DNA of 64,000 nt from Rhynchopus euleeides. Taxonomy: Eukaryota > Euglenozoa > Diplonemea > Diplonemida > Diplonemidae. Numbering within the stretch: position 1 is the first letter of the stretch; every line of letters starts with the position of its first letter. This document shows, piece by piece, positions 23,692 to 33,434 of this stretch. The position numbers were made by a program, and so were the translations under genes. The stretch is from NCBI GenBank assembly GCA_963210315.1, contig OY723289.1, positions 1,674,001 through 1,738,000 of the forward strand. Reading direction: 5' to 3'. The notes under the pieces were generated by a model. That model was not told the origin of the DNA and ran no database searches. It saw only the letters and a list, made by a program, of their open reading frames with translations.

Positions 23692-26536
23692 GGAGGGTGT
23701 CCTAAATTTAGGAAATTTTTGAAAAATTTGGAAAAATTTGGGGGATTTTTTGAAAAAATGGCGAAAAAAAGGGTGTGGGGAGTTGGGTCCAGTTTAGCAA
23801 AGTCCGTGTATTTGGACGCGGCCCCTCAGATAAGGAAGCCGCGTCTCAGGTGCAGGATGTGGGGTGTTGTCGATTTTTCAGGGTTCGACATTCTCGGGCT
23901 GGACGGAGAGAAACGGTGGGTGCAACTCTGATCAGAAAAAACTTCAACCGAAAAAACGGGGTGTAGCTCCCTGACTGACGAGCAGCGGGAGGTGGCGAAG
24001 AGAAGCTCCTCATGCGTGGCGGCCTCCCTCGTTCGCGGCGGGAGAGGCATCCGGGGGTACGAGAGCGGCACCCGCCTGAGTTCTTTATGGAACCCACAAA
24101 CCTGGGTGGTAGCCGGCCTCACGGATGTGAGGTTGGAAATGCTCCGGGAGACAGCCGATGGCGCCTCAACGCCACAGGCTATCGTTGCCGGCTTGGTGCC
24201 CATATGGTGCAAGATGAGCGGCGGAATCCGCGAACTTCGGGAACTATCAGGTAGTTTGAACGCTGAAGACTGCCCCGCCAGGCTGAATGGGAGTCACAAC
24301 GCGATGAGGAACAAGGATCAGCAGCGCCCTTTCCGGCAAACACAGGGCAGCTCTCCCTGAGCAGCTGGGAATGAAACGGGACGGAACTAACGAGCAGCAG
24401 CGAAAATGTTGCAGAGCACCAGTAACCACAACGAGTCCATGACACAAGTGGAACTGCAGACACGGGGCAGCCAAGAAACGGACGCAGTCGCAGGAGACCA
24501 CCTCCACTGTCAGAACGAGCAGAACTGAGAGACACTCAATGGGATGGAGCGGAATCACTGTAACGGGGACACACTGATGGCACACAGTACAGACAGACAG
24601 AAGTCAGAGTGAAACGGTTGTACAAAGGGCTCGGCTTCACCGACGTCCTTAGTACAGAGTGAAACGACGACGCCGCCGAAGGCGGCCAATCCGCCGCCCG
24701 AAGGGCGGCGGAAAAATTTTTGGGGTGTTTTTGGGTGAAAAACCGGGCAACCTGGGCCCTTTGGGACCACATAGGCCAGGAAAGGCCAAAATTTTCGATT
24801 TTTTTCGGAAATTTTTCGGTTTTTCAGAGTGTGGCAGTCCGCAGATACAGATTTTCGGGTCGGAAAAAATAGCTATTTATCTCCCTAAAATAATGTTCTC
24901 TCATCAAAATAGCCTGCGGCCCTGCAAGATAAGAAGATTATTTAATCCTCCACCAGCACAACGTTGAAAACGTGCAGTAGATTTTTCGAACCCCATAAAG
25001 TTAGATTATTTGACTGTAAAATAATGTAGACCGCCCTCCGCGTAAGTTTCTGTACAACCTGTAAAGAAAAGCGACATTATTGCCTCACAGGGGAAATCAC
25101 CTAAAATAAAAGTCGGCCAAAATAAAACAATGTCTTTAGGCAGGTCGAAACAATCTAGATTACTTCACTGTAAACCTATGCGTGATCTGGGGTCCCTGCA
25201 GTCCAACAAATCTGCACATTATTTTACTGTCAAATAATCTAACTTTATGGGGTTCGAAAAATCCGCTGCACGTTTCAACGTTGTGCTGGTGGAGGATTAA
25301 ATAATCTTCTTATCTTGCAGGGACTTAGGCTATTTTGATGAGAGAACATTATTTCAGGGAGATAAAACAACCTATTGCACAAAAAATAATCTTCACATTA
25401 TTTTACGCGGAGGGGGGCCTGCTACTACATAAAGTAATCACACCTCAACTCGCTTCGCTCGTTAAGGTGACTTCCACATGTCGCCTCGCTTCGCTCGGCA
25501 ACATGACTTCAATTTTACGCTCGCTTCGCTCGCGTAAAATAATGTTACTTTATGTAGCAGGCCCCCCTCCGCGTAAAATAATGTGAAGATTATTTCAGTA
25601 CAATAATAACTATTTATTGTACTGAAATAATCTTCACATTATTTTACGCGGAGGGGGGCCTGCTACATAAAGTAACATTATTTTACGCGAGCGAAGCGAG
25701 CGTAAAATTGAAGTCATGTTGCCGAGCGAAGCGAGGCGACATGTGGAAGTCACCTTAACGAGCGAAGCGAGTTGAGGTGTGATTACTTTATGTAGTAGCA
25801 GGCCCCCCTCCGCGTAAAATAATGTGAAGATTATTTTTTGTGCAATAGGTTGTTTTATCTCCCTGAAATAATGTTCTCTCATCAAAATAGCCTAAGTCCC
25901 TGCAAGATAAGAAGATTATTTAATCCTCCACCAGCACAACGTTGAAACGTGCAGCGGATTTTTCGAACCCCATAAAGTTAGATTATTTTACAGTAAAATA
26001 ATGTGCAGATTTGTTGGACTGCAGGGACCCCAGATCACGCATAGGTTTACAGTGAAGTAATTTAGATTGTTTCGACCTGCCTAAAGACATTGTTTTATTT
26101 TGGCCGACTTTTTTTTTAGGTGACTTCCCCTGTGAGGCAATAATGCCAGCTTTTCTTAACAGCTTGTAAGGAACTTGCGTGAAGGAGAGTCAACATTATT
26201 TTACCGTCAAATAATCTAACTTTATGGGGTTCGAAAAATCTACTGCACGTTTTCAACGTTGTGCTGGTGGAGGATTAAATAATCTTCTTATCTTGCAGGG
26301 CCGCAGGCTATTTTGATGAGAGAACATTATTTTAGGGAGATAAAAATTTTTTTTCGACCCAAAAAAATCGGATTTTTTCGGGGAGGGTCTCCGGTGGCCC
26401 CCCCTGGATTTCCTGATTTTTCCCGATTTTTCCTGATTTTCGGATTTTGCTCGAAATTTGCCCTTGTGTCAACCAGTGGCAAAATTTTCGGAAAATCGGG
26501 AAAAATCAGGAAAATCCGGAGAACCGGACACCCTCC
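23692..26536. mobile_element. TTA-flanked DNA transposon (Harbinger-like target site), split by a foldback element
   Basis: Ends GGAGGGTGTCC (23692) and GGACACCCTCC (26526-26536) are exact inverted repeats, with TTA on both outer sides (23689-23691 and 26537-26539). A 3-bp TWA duplication is the signature of PIF/Harbinger elements. Long stretches match 33435-35034, a diverged second copy. A foldback element at about 24873-26346 interrupts it between a CGGGTC.G A-run and the T-run before CGACCC, which are continuous in the second copy. No transposase was recognised, so it is probably non-autonomous. Confidence 0.7.
24873..26346. mobile_element. Foldback element, about 735-bp inverted arms
   Basis: Two nearly perfect inverted arms meet at about 25610 in a small palindrome (TTCAGTACAATAATAACT and its mirror). 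The outer ends read ATTTATCTCCCT and AGGGAGATAAA. Each arm contains smaller inverted pairs. One is 25390-25590, around TACGCGGAGGGGGGCCTGCT and its complement. Another is a repeat of the terminal 80-150 bp inside the arm (about 25215-25372). Motifs CGCTTCGCTCG and its inverse recur in the stems. The arms diverge only in a short patch (about 25030-25075 versus 26145-26190). It is inserted in the 23692-26536 transposon. No coding sequence was seen. Confidence 0.85.
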
Positions 26537-26963
26537 TTACACAACCGATCCGGTCAAACAATGCCACGTCATCCCCATTGGGGTCCTGGACCGCGGCGTC
26601 TCTCCCAGCGAATTGGTGTCGTCATCAGGCAGGCTAAGTAGTTGTCTACACGGTGGACTCCAGCGGCCCTAGCGGGAGTCTGGGAGCGGGAGTCTGAGCG
26701 GGTGTCAAAGACTCCCGCTAGCGGGAGTCTATACTCCCGCTAGGGGGAGTCTGACTCCCCCTAGCGGGAGTCTTTTCACCTATTTTCATCCATTTTTCCC
26801 ATGATATAGTTACAGTCTACTGGCGTGGGGGGTAAAATCATGGTGGAAGAGGGATGGGGAGGGGCTTGTTTTGCTTCTGTCAGTTTCCCCGGACTCTGGA
26901 CTACCTACCTATCCTCCTGGTAGCGGCTGCACCTGCGGAGGTGAGCGGTTAGAATTTGAGGTG

Positions 26964-27599
26964 TCAAAGTGCGGCCATCGCCTGTCGTAGTTGTGTTACA
27001 CCTTGGGCAAGACAAGCCATCCTGCAGGCCTCATCTTCTTCGTCAGAACTGTCATCCCCCTCCTGCTGTGCGCGTTGGTCAAGCGTGCTCAAAGTCGCCT
27101 CGGATGACACGAATGGTGTGAAAGTCGCCCCCAGCGGGATTGGCATTTTGCACAAGCAGAGCGATAATTTGCGGTGTCCTTCGGGGAACCGGAACAGGAA
27201 GTAGGGCGCGCTGATGGGTTCAACGAAGTCCTGTGTGTTGCAGTGCACAAACCCCTTCTGCAGCTGTGTCAACTGTGTGCAAAGAACATACACAGCCAAT
27301 CTATGAGCGTGTCGGGTGTGCAGACACGGACACAGGATGACTTCTCTATACCCGAGGATCCCGTCCTGCGACAGGTGCGCAACCTTCCAAGGCATGCCCG
27401 ATGCGCGCCGCTTCTCTTCTGCCATCGCAAGATCTCTCTCGTAAGTTGCGGAGCTGGCGATTGTAACGGCATCTTTCTTGCGATGTCCGTTCTCTGCTTC
27501 TTCATTCGTCGTTGTTCTGCAGAGGCACTGCATCTTCTGGAGCCCACCAATGATGGAGACTGTGTACGTAGGCATTGCGCGTTGATCCCTTTTCGGCAT
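26964..27599 (-). CDS. Transposon-encoded protein, last coding segment
   Basis: Open for about 200 codons on the minus strand, ending at 26964. The credible part runs from about 27530 downward, with LCPCLHTRHAH, PYFLFRFPEGHRK and an acidic stretch (EGDDSSDEEDEA) near the C-terminus. The N-terminal codons of the open frame probably belong to an intron. It might be the C-terminal part of a transposase of unrecognised type. Confidence 0.45.
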   Translation of the reverse strand: MPKRDQRAMPTYTVSIIGGLQKMQCLCRTTTNEEAENGHRKKDAVTIASSATYERDLAMAEEKRRASGMPWKVAHLSQDGILGYREVILCPCLHTRHAHRLAVYVLCTQLTQLQKGFVHCNTQDFVEPISAPYFLFRFPEGHRKLSLCLCKMPIPLGATFTPFVSSEATLSTLDQRAQQEGDDSSDEEDEACRMACLAQGVTQLRQAMAAL

Positions 27600-27828
27600 G
27601 CTCCATCAACCAGTGAAATATATGCCCTGAGATCCGAGCACGCAAGAAGGGAATCCGGGCTGACTCATCCTTGCATCCCCAGAAGCGCCAGGGGATGTCT
27701 GCATACCGGAAATGCATGAGGTCTGCAAGGGAGACAAAGAGGTAGCGGAACAAGCCCTTGTAGGTGTGTCCTGTGACAGGCAAGCACGACCTTCCGGAAC
27801 TGAGCACCTGTCCCATGCTGCGACACAT
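27502..27828 (-). CDS. Transposon-encoded protein, third coding segment
   Basis: Aromatic-rich segment (GLFRYLFVSLADLMHFRYAD, IPWRFWGCKDES, GHIFHWLMEHAEKG) that looks like structured protein rather than chance. A short intron starting GTACAC and ending CTCCAG at about 27530-27560 would link it to the segment ending at 26964. Not recognised. Confidence 0.4.
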   Translation of the reverse strand: MCRSMGQVLSSGRSCLPVTGHTYKGLFRYLFVSLADLMHFRYADIPWRFWGCKDESARIPFLRARISGHIFHWLMEHAEKGSTRNAYVHSLHHWWAPEDAVPLQNNDE

Positions 27829-28098
27829 TCAGTGCAAGGTTTGTACAGGTCTTGTCGAATATTTTTTTGTTGTCTCATCCAGTACCCTGATCAGCCGCAT
27901 GGCGAGCCCCTTGCAGTCATGGAGTGCTGGGGTGACGTAGCGGGCATTGGGAAGCACACCTGCCAAGAGGGAGGGGTAGCCAGCCTCTTTCATCTCAGAG
28001 AGAGTCAGGTGCGGGTATCGATGCACCTGTTGATACCAGCGTTCTTCTGGGATGTCGCACAGTGAGCATCGGTGCCCTCGCCCCCCGCATCGCCTCAT
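27829..28098 (-). CDS. Transposon-encoded protein, middle coding segment
   Basis: 90-codon segment with a Cys/His-rich start (CGGRGHRCSLCDIPEE) that could bind zinc, then a helical stretch with HDCKGLAMRLIRVLDETTKK. It reads as an interior part of a larger minus-strand protein; the following segment is in another frame (27502-27828), so an intron or frame break lies between them. No family was recognised. Confidence 0.4.
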   Translation of the reverse strand: MRRCGGRGHRCSLCDIPEERWYQQVHRYPHLTLSEMKEAGYPSLLAGVLPNARYVTPALHDCKGLAMRLIRVLDETTKKYSTRPVQTLH

Positions 28099-28363
28099 TG
28101 TTGCCCACTGCTGATCTATACTCCCGCTAGCGGGAGTTGGACTCCCCCTAGTTGAGACTCCCGAAAAGGGTTAAACCCGGTAGTGGTACCCTACCCCCGC
28201 TGGAGTCCACCGTGCAAGGCCGGATCAGCCCACGGGTGGGTTTGAGGAAGAAATCTGGGGGGGCAAATTTTGCTGCGACTTCCGGTTTCACCCGGCCGAA
28301 CTCCAGCATCTATCCAGACCCACGGTGCCAAGCCGTTCGCCCGTGTCGCGATCATTCGCGGCT

Positions 28364-28732
28364 TCAGGCTGCCCCCGACGACACGTTTGTATCCTGCACC
28401 TTGCCATACTTCGCCTCCACCTTGTATATGACGGAGAGCGCCCTCCTTCCGCATCGTTGCGACTTCCCTGACAGCGAACTTATCCATGTCAGGGAAGACA
28501 TGGCGATGATTGCGTTGGCCACCTGGGTGCTGTGCTTGTGGAGCTCCTTGCTCAACACCGTTGCTAGGAGCCTTCTAATGGATCCCAGTGTCAGCACACT
28601 GCCCCCTTTTTTAACAGGGAAGGCCGTGCAAAAATCATGCACAATGTTCGTCGCCTCCGCAGCCTCGGGACTCTCTGCGCTCTTCTTCTTCTTAATCGAC
28701 TTTGCCGCCGGCTTCGTTGTCGTCTTCCCCAT
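28364..28732 (-). CDS. Transposon-encoded protein, first exon or separate small ORF
   Basis: ATG at 28732 opens 122 codons. The N-terminus is Lys/Ala/Ser-rich (MGKTTTKPAAKSIKKKKSAE), followed by a helical region (VLTLGSIRRLLATVLSKEL, VANAIIAMSSLTWI) vaguely like a histone-fold or DNA-binding helical bundle. No family is recognised. A possible 5' splice site GTATGG follows VEAK near 28400, which would join it to the downstream exons. It lies wholly within the 26649-29005 transposon. Confidence 0.45.
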   Translation of the reverse strand: MGKTTTKPAAKSIKKKKSAESPEAAEATNIVHDFCTAFPVKKGGSVLTLGSIRRLLATVLSKELHKHSTQVANAIIAMSSLTWISSLSGKSQRCGRRALSVIYKVEAKYGKVQDTNVSSGAA

Positions 28733-29005
28733 TTTTGTGAATCAGGTCTGCGAGCTGGGATGGGTGGAAACGTCCGTTTCGTTTGGTGTGGCTGTACTTC
28801 AGTGACGAGTGCCACATTGCATAGGTATCATGGGAAAAATGAGTGAAAATAGGTGAAAAGACTCCCGCTAGGGGGAGTCAGACTCCCCCTAGCGGGAGTA
28901 TAGACTCCCGCTAGCGGGAGTCTATACTCCCGCTAGCGGGAGTTGGACTCCCCCTAGTTGAGACTCCCGAAAAGGGTTACCCTACCCCCGCTGGAGTCCA
29001 CCGTG

Positions 29006-29980
29006 TACACAGGACATTGGTTTTAAGGGGGTCTGAGTTCTGCGGAACTGGCTTCAAGGGACGCCCCCTCGTAATGACTGGGTGGATGGAGCCAAGTAAT
29101 ACCAGGTGGTCGGACACCGGAACTCTCGGCATTTATTAGTCGCGGGAACTGTGTCCGTGTGGTAGGTGACCCCTTCCGATTCCACTGATTCCTCTCTTTG
29201 AACATGTAGTGTTGAAAGATACTTGGTGTTCTGATGCTTTACAGGGTACTTGACAAAGGAAAGAGGGTGGTCAGTCTTGTGATCCACCCTGAATCCTTCC
29301 TGTGAGCAGCAGATCCACAACACCTCGACTTCTTTCAGCGGCTGTATTGATATTGCCTGACACAGCAAACATGATTCAATTGGAGGAACAAGCCTCGTAC
29401 ACCAGCGGCCCAAAAGGTGGATTTCATGTATGGTTTTAGGATTTCCCTTACTACTGATGGTGTAGAGACTACAAAGCCTGACCTGATGACGCCGCCATGA
29501 ACCTGGGAGACACGCCGCGTGAGAAGGGACCTCGGTGCGGGGTGGCGTGAAGATCCTGCCTGAGTGCCCTCGTCGGGACCCGCGGTAAACCGTGGCGTTC
29601 CCCCCGAGGCAAGTCCAGGACGAAGGTTGCAGATAACCGCTGCACCTCTTCGTCCGAAAGGAGCTCACAGGATAGGGGAACTGCCCACACCCCACTCACG
29701 ACAGTGTATCCGAAAGGTGCACTGCGCGTGTGGTGGCGGTGTCGGGTCCAGACCCACCTCGTTCCCCCATGCCCGTCAGTTGTTGCCCCTCCAGGGGTGG
29801 CTGCTGTCTGGCATGGGGGGCGCCCTCCCTGCCTTGCAAGGAAAAATGTAGAACGGCATGCTGCCCGTTTCTTCATTTTTTCACCTTGCCTGGCAGGGGG
29901 GGGCCCACCCTCACGGGGGGAAAAAGAGGAACGGCATGCTGCCCGTTCACTCTTTTTTCCTCCCGTCGTGGGTGGGCGGC
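29006..29980. other. Region with a coding-like minus-strand frame, not recognised
   Basis: A minus-strand frame is open from about 29695 to 29054 without an ATG at its start. It has protein-like stretches (EIHLLGRWCTRLVPPIESCL, EVLWICCSQEGFRVDHKTDH) and may be a remnant of a transposon gene. Between 29850 and 29965 the motif GAACGGCATGCTGCCCGTT is repeated twice, each followed by T-rich sequence. No family was assigned. Confidence 0.35.
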
Positions 29981-30098
29981 TACCCGGGTACCCGGCTGGG
30001 TATCCGGCCCGGGTACCCGGGTATCCGCCGGGTACCCCCCGGGTACCCGGGCCGGTAACCGGGACCTCCCGGGTACCCGGCCGGGTACCCGGATCCGG
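29981..30098. repeat. Second GGGTACCCGG palindrome cluster
   Basis: Overlapping CCGGGTACCCGG and GGGTATCCGG units, the same composition as 22797-22967, 7 kb away. The phase is irregular and there are no intervening spacers. Confidence 0.85.
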
Positions 30099-31202
30099 GT
30101 GTTAGTGTGCATGTCCATGTTGGTGTGCACGCTAACCCGAACTGCAATGCGAAAAAGGTGGAAATTCCCGTCGAACTTCGTGTCGGTCAACCTGTCGGAA
30201 CTCGCGAAACAGGCCCCCTCAGAGCTCGCTGAAAAGTTCTTCCAGCTGCAGAGGGGCGCAGGCTGTCTCCGCCTTTGAGAGCACGAGGGAGTGCGATACT
30301 ATACATCGGACGGGTCAAGGAGGACCTTGCCCTTGCTTGTGTGGGTGAGGTTAGGTCAGCCGCGGGACACAACAGGGGGGGTGGGGCCTGTGGTGTGCAG
30401 GGGATCTTCTGACGGGGCTGCGGGGCTCGGCGAAGGGTATCCGACCCCCCCGCATCCCCCTCCCCCCTTCTTATATTCTGCCTTGTACAACATATCTGGT
30501 GTGGTGACTGCAAAAAGGACTCCCCATCCCCCCATGTGGTATCTTCTGGCCACCGGCGCTCTGTTCCTCCCCACCCCCCACCCCCCCCTCCACGATCCTT
30601 TCAGTTTCTCTTCTGTTCTGCTACAAAGTGATGTCCATGTCTAGTTTGCGGAGAATCGTTGCTTTGTCCGGGAGTGAGCCTCGTGTGGGCAGGGGAGGGC
30701 GGGGTGATGGGTGTTGCACCCTGTTGCAACCAAAGCGCCACGTGTGCTATTTTTGAGACCATCACACAGCGGGGGCCAAGGACTCCCTCTGCGGGGTGGT
30801 AGTGGCGGTGGACGGTGTGGGTGTGGGTGTGAGGAGAGTGTGAACAGTGGAGACTCCTTGTTGCCTTGCCGTGGCGGCGTGTGTATACAGAGGATACCCC
30901 ACCAGGATCAAGCGATCGGTGTTTTCTACACTACAATAAAAGATTCACGTGTATCGGCTGTATCAGAGATGTGAGGGGGGGGGAGGTGATGCGATGGCAG
31001 GATTCACCTGCGGTTTCGCTTCACGGTGCCGCGTGTACACTACATTCGGATAAGTGGTTCGCATGTGGGAGGTGTGGGGGAAACACTCCCACACGCAAGA
31101 ACAAGGGATCTTGCGGGCAGGGAGGGGGGTGGGGTGGGGGAGGAGGGGGTGGGTTGCCAGTTTGGGCTACATTGCCCCCTCCCCCCCCCCCTCCCTCAAC
31201 CC
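30099..31202. other. No gene recognised
   Basis: Mixed sequence with G-runs and C-runs (about 30575-30595, 31110-31195). Nothing resembling a coding exon or structured RNA could be supported. The C-run at 31174-31202 abuts the left end of the large composite element. Confidence 0.45.
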
Positions 31203-31418
31203 CACGGTGGGATCTTGTAAATTTTACATGTATAACTACAAGTATATACATGTATTATACATGTATAATACTTGCATGTCAACTATTATACATGTATAAT
31301 ACATGTATATGCCTGAAATATACATGTAAAATACATGTATATCAAGTAACAATACAAGTATAATACTTGGGGTAATCAGGCTGGGGGAAAAAACAACAAA
31401 TCACAACAAATCACACCC

Positions 31419-31806
31419 GATCGTCAGCTGATTGAGGGTGTGATATGAGGGTTCTATCCAACAAGGATATCAAGGCGGCACTTTCAAAGTCCTGCCAAGG
31501 ACAGCGCCACGTGGGTGTGTGCTTCTGATATATGTTATGTCATCATGTGAACCCTCCCCAGCGTGTGCCAACATCCCTGACACGCTCACGAAAAGCATGA
31601 CACGGAGAAAACAGGTGCCGAAACAACCTGCCGAGCACACGGGTGGTGCCACGTTGATCCACGCAGCGATCTCCCATGACAGGAAGCCTTGTCGCCACGG
31701 CAGAGTCGCCGCAGACTGTGGGAGAGGTGTCGCCAGTCACCTTGAGGTTGCAGTGTGTCATCAGGCTAAGACCCGTGCCCTCTTCACCTCCCCTGTTAGG
31801 TTGCTC
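31419..31806. repeat. 388-bp direct repeat inside the nested element, copy 1
   Basis: Matches 32198-32585 with no difference that I could find. It contains TATCAAGGCGGCACTTTCAA. A diverged relative (ATCAAGGCGGTACTTTCAGA) lies in the MITE at 46269-46505. Confidence 0.85.
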
Positions 31807-31964
31807 CCATATCGTTGCCTGCTTTGGGGCCTGAAGGACATAGGGGTCCAGCAGGCACTTGAGCATCGCAAGGCATGAGTGGCTGTTTCAAACTCCTGGT
31901 GCAAGCACCCGTCATGGTCTGGGGAAGCCCTCCCAGGTAGTTTAACGTCTTGCCCAGGACCACA

Positions 31965-32150
31965 AATCACAAGGCAAATGTTGTGATTTGTTGTGATTTT
32001 TTGCGATTTGTTGCGGCCAGTTGTGATTTGTTGTGACTAGGTGTGACGTGGTGTGATTTGTTGTGACCAGTTGTGACGACTTGTGACCCTTTTGTGATGA
32101 GTTGTGATGAGGTGTGATCTGTTGTGATCTGTTGTGATCGCGATCCAAAA
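31965..32150. repeat. Array of about 10-bp GTTGTGATTT-type units
   Basis: Roughly 18 imperfect units with TTGTGA spaced close to 10 bp apart (variants TTGCGA, TTGTGACC, GTGTGATT). Spacing near one helical turn would place every motif on one DNA face. Confidence 0.85.
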
Positions 32151-32197
32151 TTTTAAATTTTTGAAATTTTGGATCGCGATCACAACAGATCACAACA

Positions 32198-32585
32198 GAT
32201 CGTCAGCTGATTGAGGGTGTGATATGAGGGTTCTATCCAACAAGGATATCAAGGCGGCACTTTCAAAGTCCTGCCAAGGACAGCGCCACGTGGGTGTGTG
32301 CTTCTGATATATGTTATGTCATCATGTGAACCCTCCCCAGCGTGTGCCAACATCCCTGACACGCTCACGAAAAGCATGACACGGAGAAAACAGGTGCCGA
32401 AACAACCTGCCGAGCACACGGGTGGTGCCACGTTGATCCACGCAGCGATCTCCCATGACAGGAAGCCTTGTCGCCACGGCAGAGTCGCCGCAGACTGTGG
32501 GAGAGGTGTCGCCAGTCACCTTGAGGTTGCAGTGTGTCATCAGGCTAAGACCCGTGCCCTCTTCACCTCCCCTGTTAGGTTGCTC
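32198..32585. repeat. 388-bp direct repeat inside the nested element, copy 2
   Basis: Second copy of 31419-31806 in the same orientation, followed immediately by the opposite-sense decamer array. Confidence 0.85.
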
Positions 32586-32768
32586 ACACCTCATCACAAC
32601 TCATCACAACTCATCACAACTCATCACAAAAGGGTCACAAGTCGTCACAACTGGTCGCAACAAATCACAACTGGCCACAACAAATCGCAACAAATCACAA
32701 CAAATCACAACATTTGGCGTTGTGATTTGTTGTGATCGGGTGTGATTCGTTGTGATTTGTTGTTTTTT
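32586..32768. repeat. Array of about 10-bp TCACAACTCA-type units (opposite sense)
   Basis: Mirror-sense version of the 31965-32150 array: ATCACAACTC repeated at about 10 bp, grading into AACAAATCAC units. It flips back to TTGTGATTTG at about 32718-32765 next to the right terminus. Confidence 0.85.
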
Positions 32769-32885
32769 CCCCCAGCCTGATTACCCCAATACTTGCATGT
32801 CAACTATTATACTTGTATTTTTACTTGATATACATGTATTTTACATGTATATTTCAGGCATTTACATGTATTTTACATGTATAAT

Positions 32886-33232
32886 ACCGTATACGTAAAT
32901 ATTTTGGAACGTAAATATTATGGAACGTAAATATTATGGAACGTAAATATTATGGAACGCTGGTGGGTTGGCGTTCCAGATTTTTTTCGTTCCATAATAT
33001 TTACAGGGCTTTCTGCGACTCGGGGACTTGGACCAGGTGATCGGACGGCGTACAGAGTCCCTGACGGGACCTACTCGTGCACTTTTCGCGCGATTCCTGA
33101 CGCAAGCCGTCCTCACCACCGAGTCCCCAACTGGCCCTGTAAATATTTTGGAACGTAAATATTATGGAACGGACCGGCCAAAAATGGGCCCGTTCCATAA
33201 TATTTACGTTCCATAATATTTACGTATACGGT
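32886..33232. mobile_element. About 345-bp MITE with roughly 42-bp inverted ends
   Basis: Ends ACCGTATACGTAAATATT and its complement bracket the unit, each followed by repeats of GGAACGTAAATATTATGGAA. A TA at each boundary is consistent with a TA target. Inner copies of the same motif at 33000-33012 and 33138-33170 suggest a second nested inverted pair. It is non-coding and lies within the 31203-40981 composite. Confidence 0.7.
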
Positions 33233-33434
33233 ACTTGTCATGCAAGTATTATACATGTAAAATACTTGCATGACAAGTAAAATACATGTATAATACTTGC
33301 ATGACAAGTAAAATACTTGCATGCAAGTAAAATACATGTATTTTACTTGCATGCAAGTATTTTACTTGTCATGCAAGTATTTTACATGTATAATACTTGC
33401 ATGACAAGTATTATACATGTAAAATACATGTAAA
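33233..33434. repeat. ACTTGCATGCAAGT / ACATGTAAAATAC palindromic repeat
   Basis: About 200 bp of short ATGCAAGT and ACATGTA units in both orientations, almost fully self-complementary. Related tracts lie at 31221-31368, 32788-32885 and 38738-38920. Confidence 0.8.

Larger units (their letters stand above)
26649..29005. mobile_element. DNA transposon with CACGGTGG ends and its own minus-strand genes
   Basis: Terminal inverted repeat CACGGTGGACTCCAGCGG is exact at 26649-26666 and 28988-29005, flanked by TA on both sides (26647-26648, 29006-29007). Inside each end are clusters of the palindrome ACTCCCGCTAGCGGGAGT and CTCCCCCTAG. The right terminus also occurs internally, ending at 28213, which implies a partial duplication or a nested deletion derivative. 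The interior is coding-like on the minus strand (28732 down to 26964). The outer motif CACGGTGG and a possible 2-bp duplication are shared with the 9.8-kb composite at 31203-40981. Confidence 0.8.
31369..32787. mobile_element. Nested element with about 50-bp inverted ends, internal duplication and phased decamer arrays
   Basis: The left end GGGGTAATCAGGCTGGGGGA is exactly inverted at 32768-32787, and similarity extends for about 50 bp. AATACTT lies outside both ends (31362-31368 and 32788-32794), a likely 7-bp target duplication. The interior has a 388-bp sequence (31419-31806) repeated at 32198-32585, two arrays of about 10-bp TTGTGATTTG-like units in opposite sense, and a central palindrome around 32145-32172 (GATCGCGATCCAAAATTTTA and mirror). 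No credible gene is present. Confidence 0.8.
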
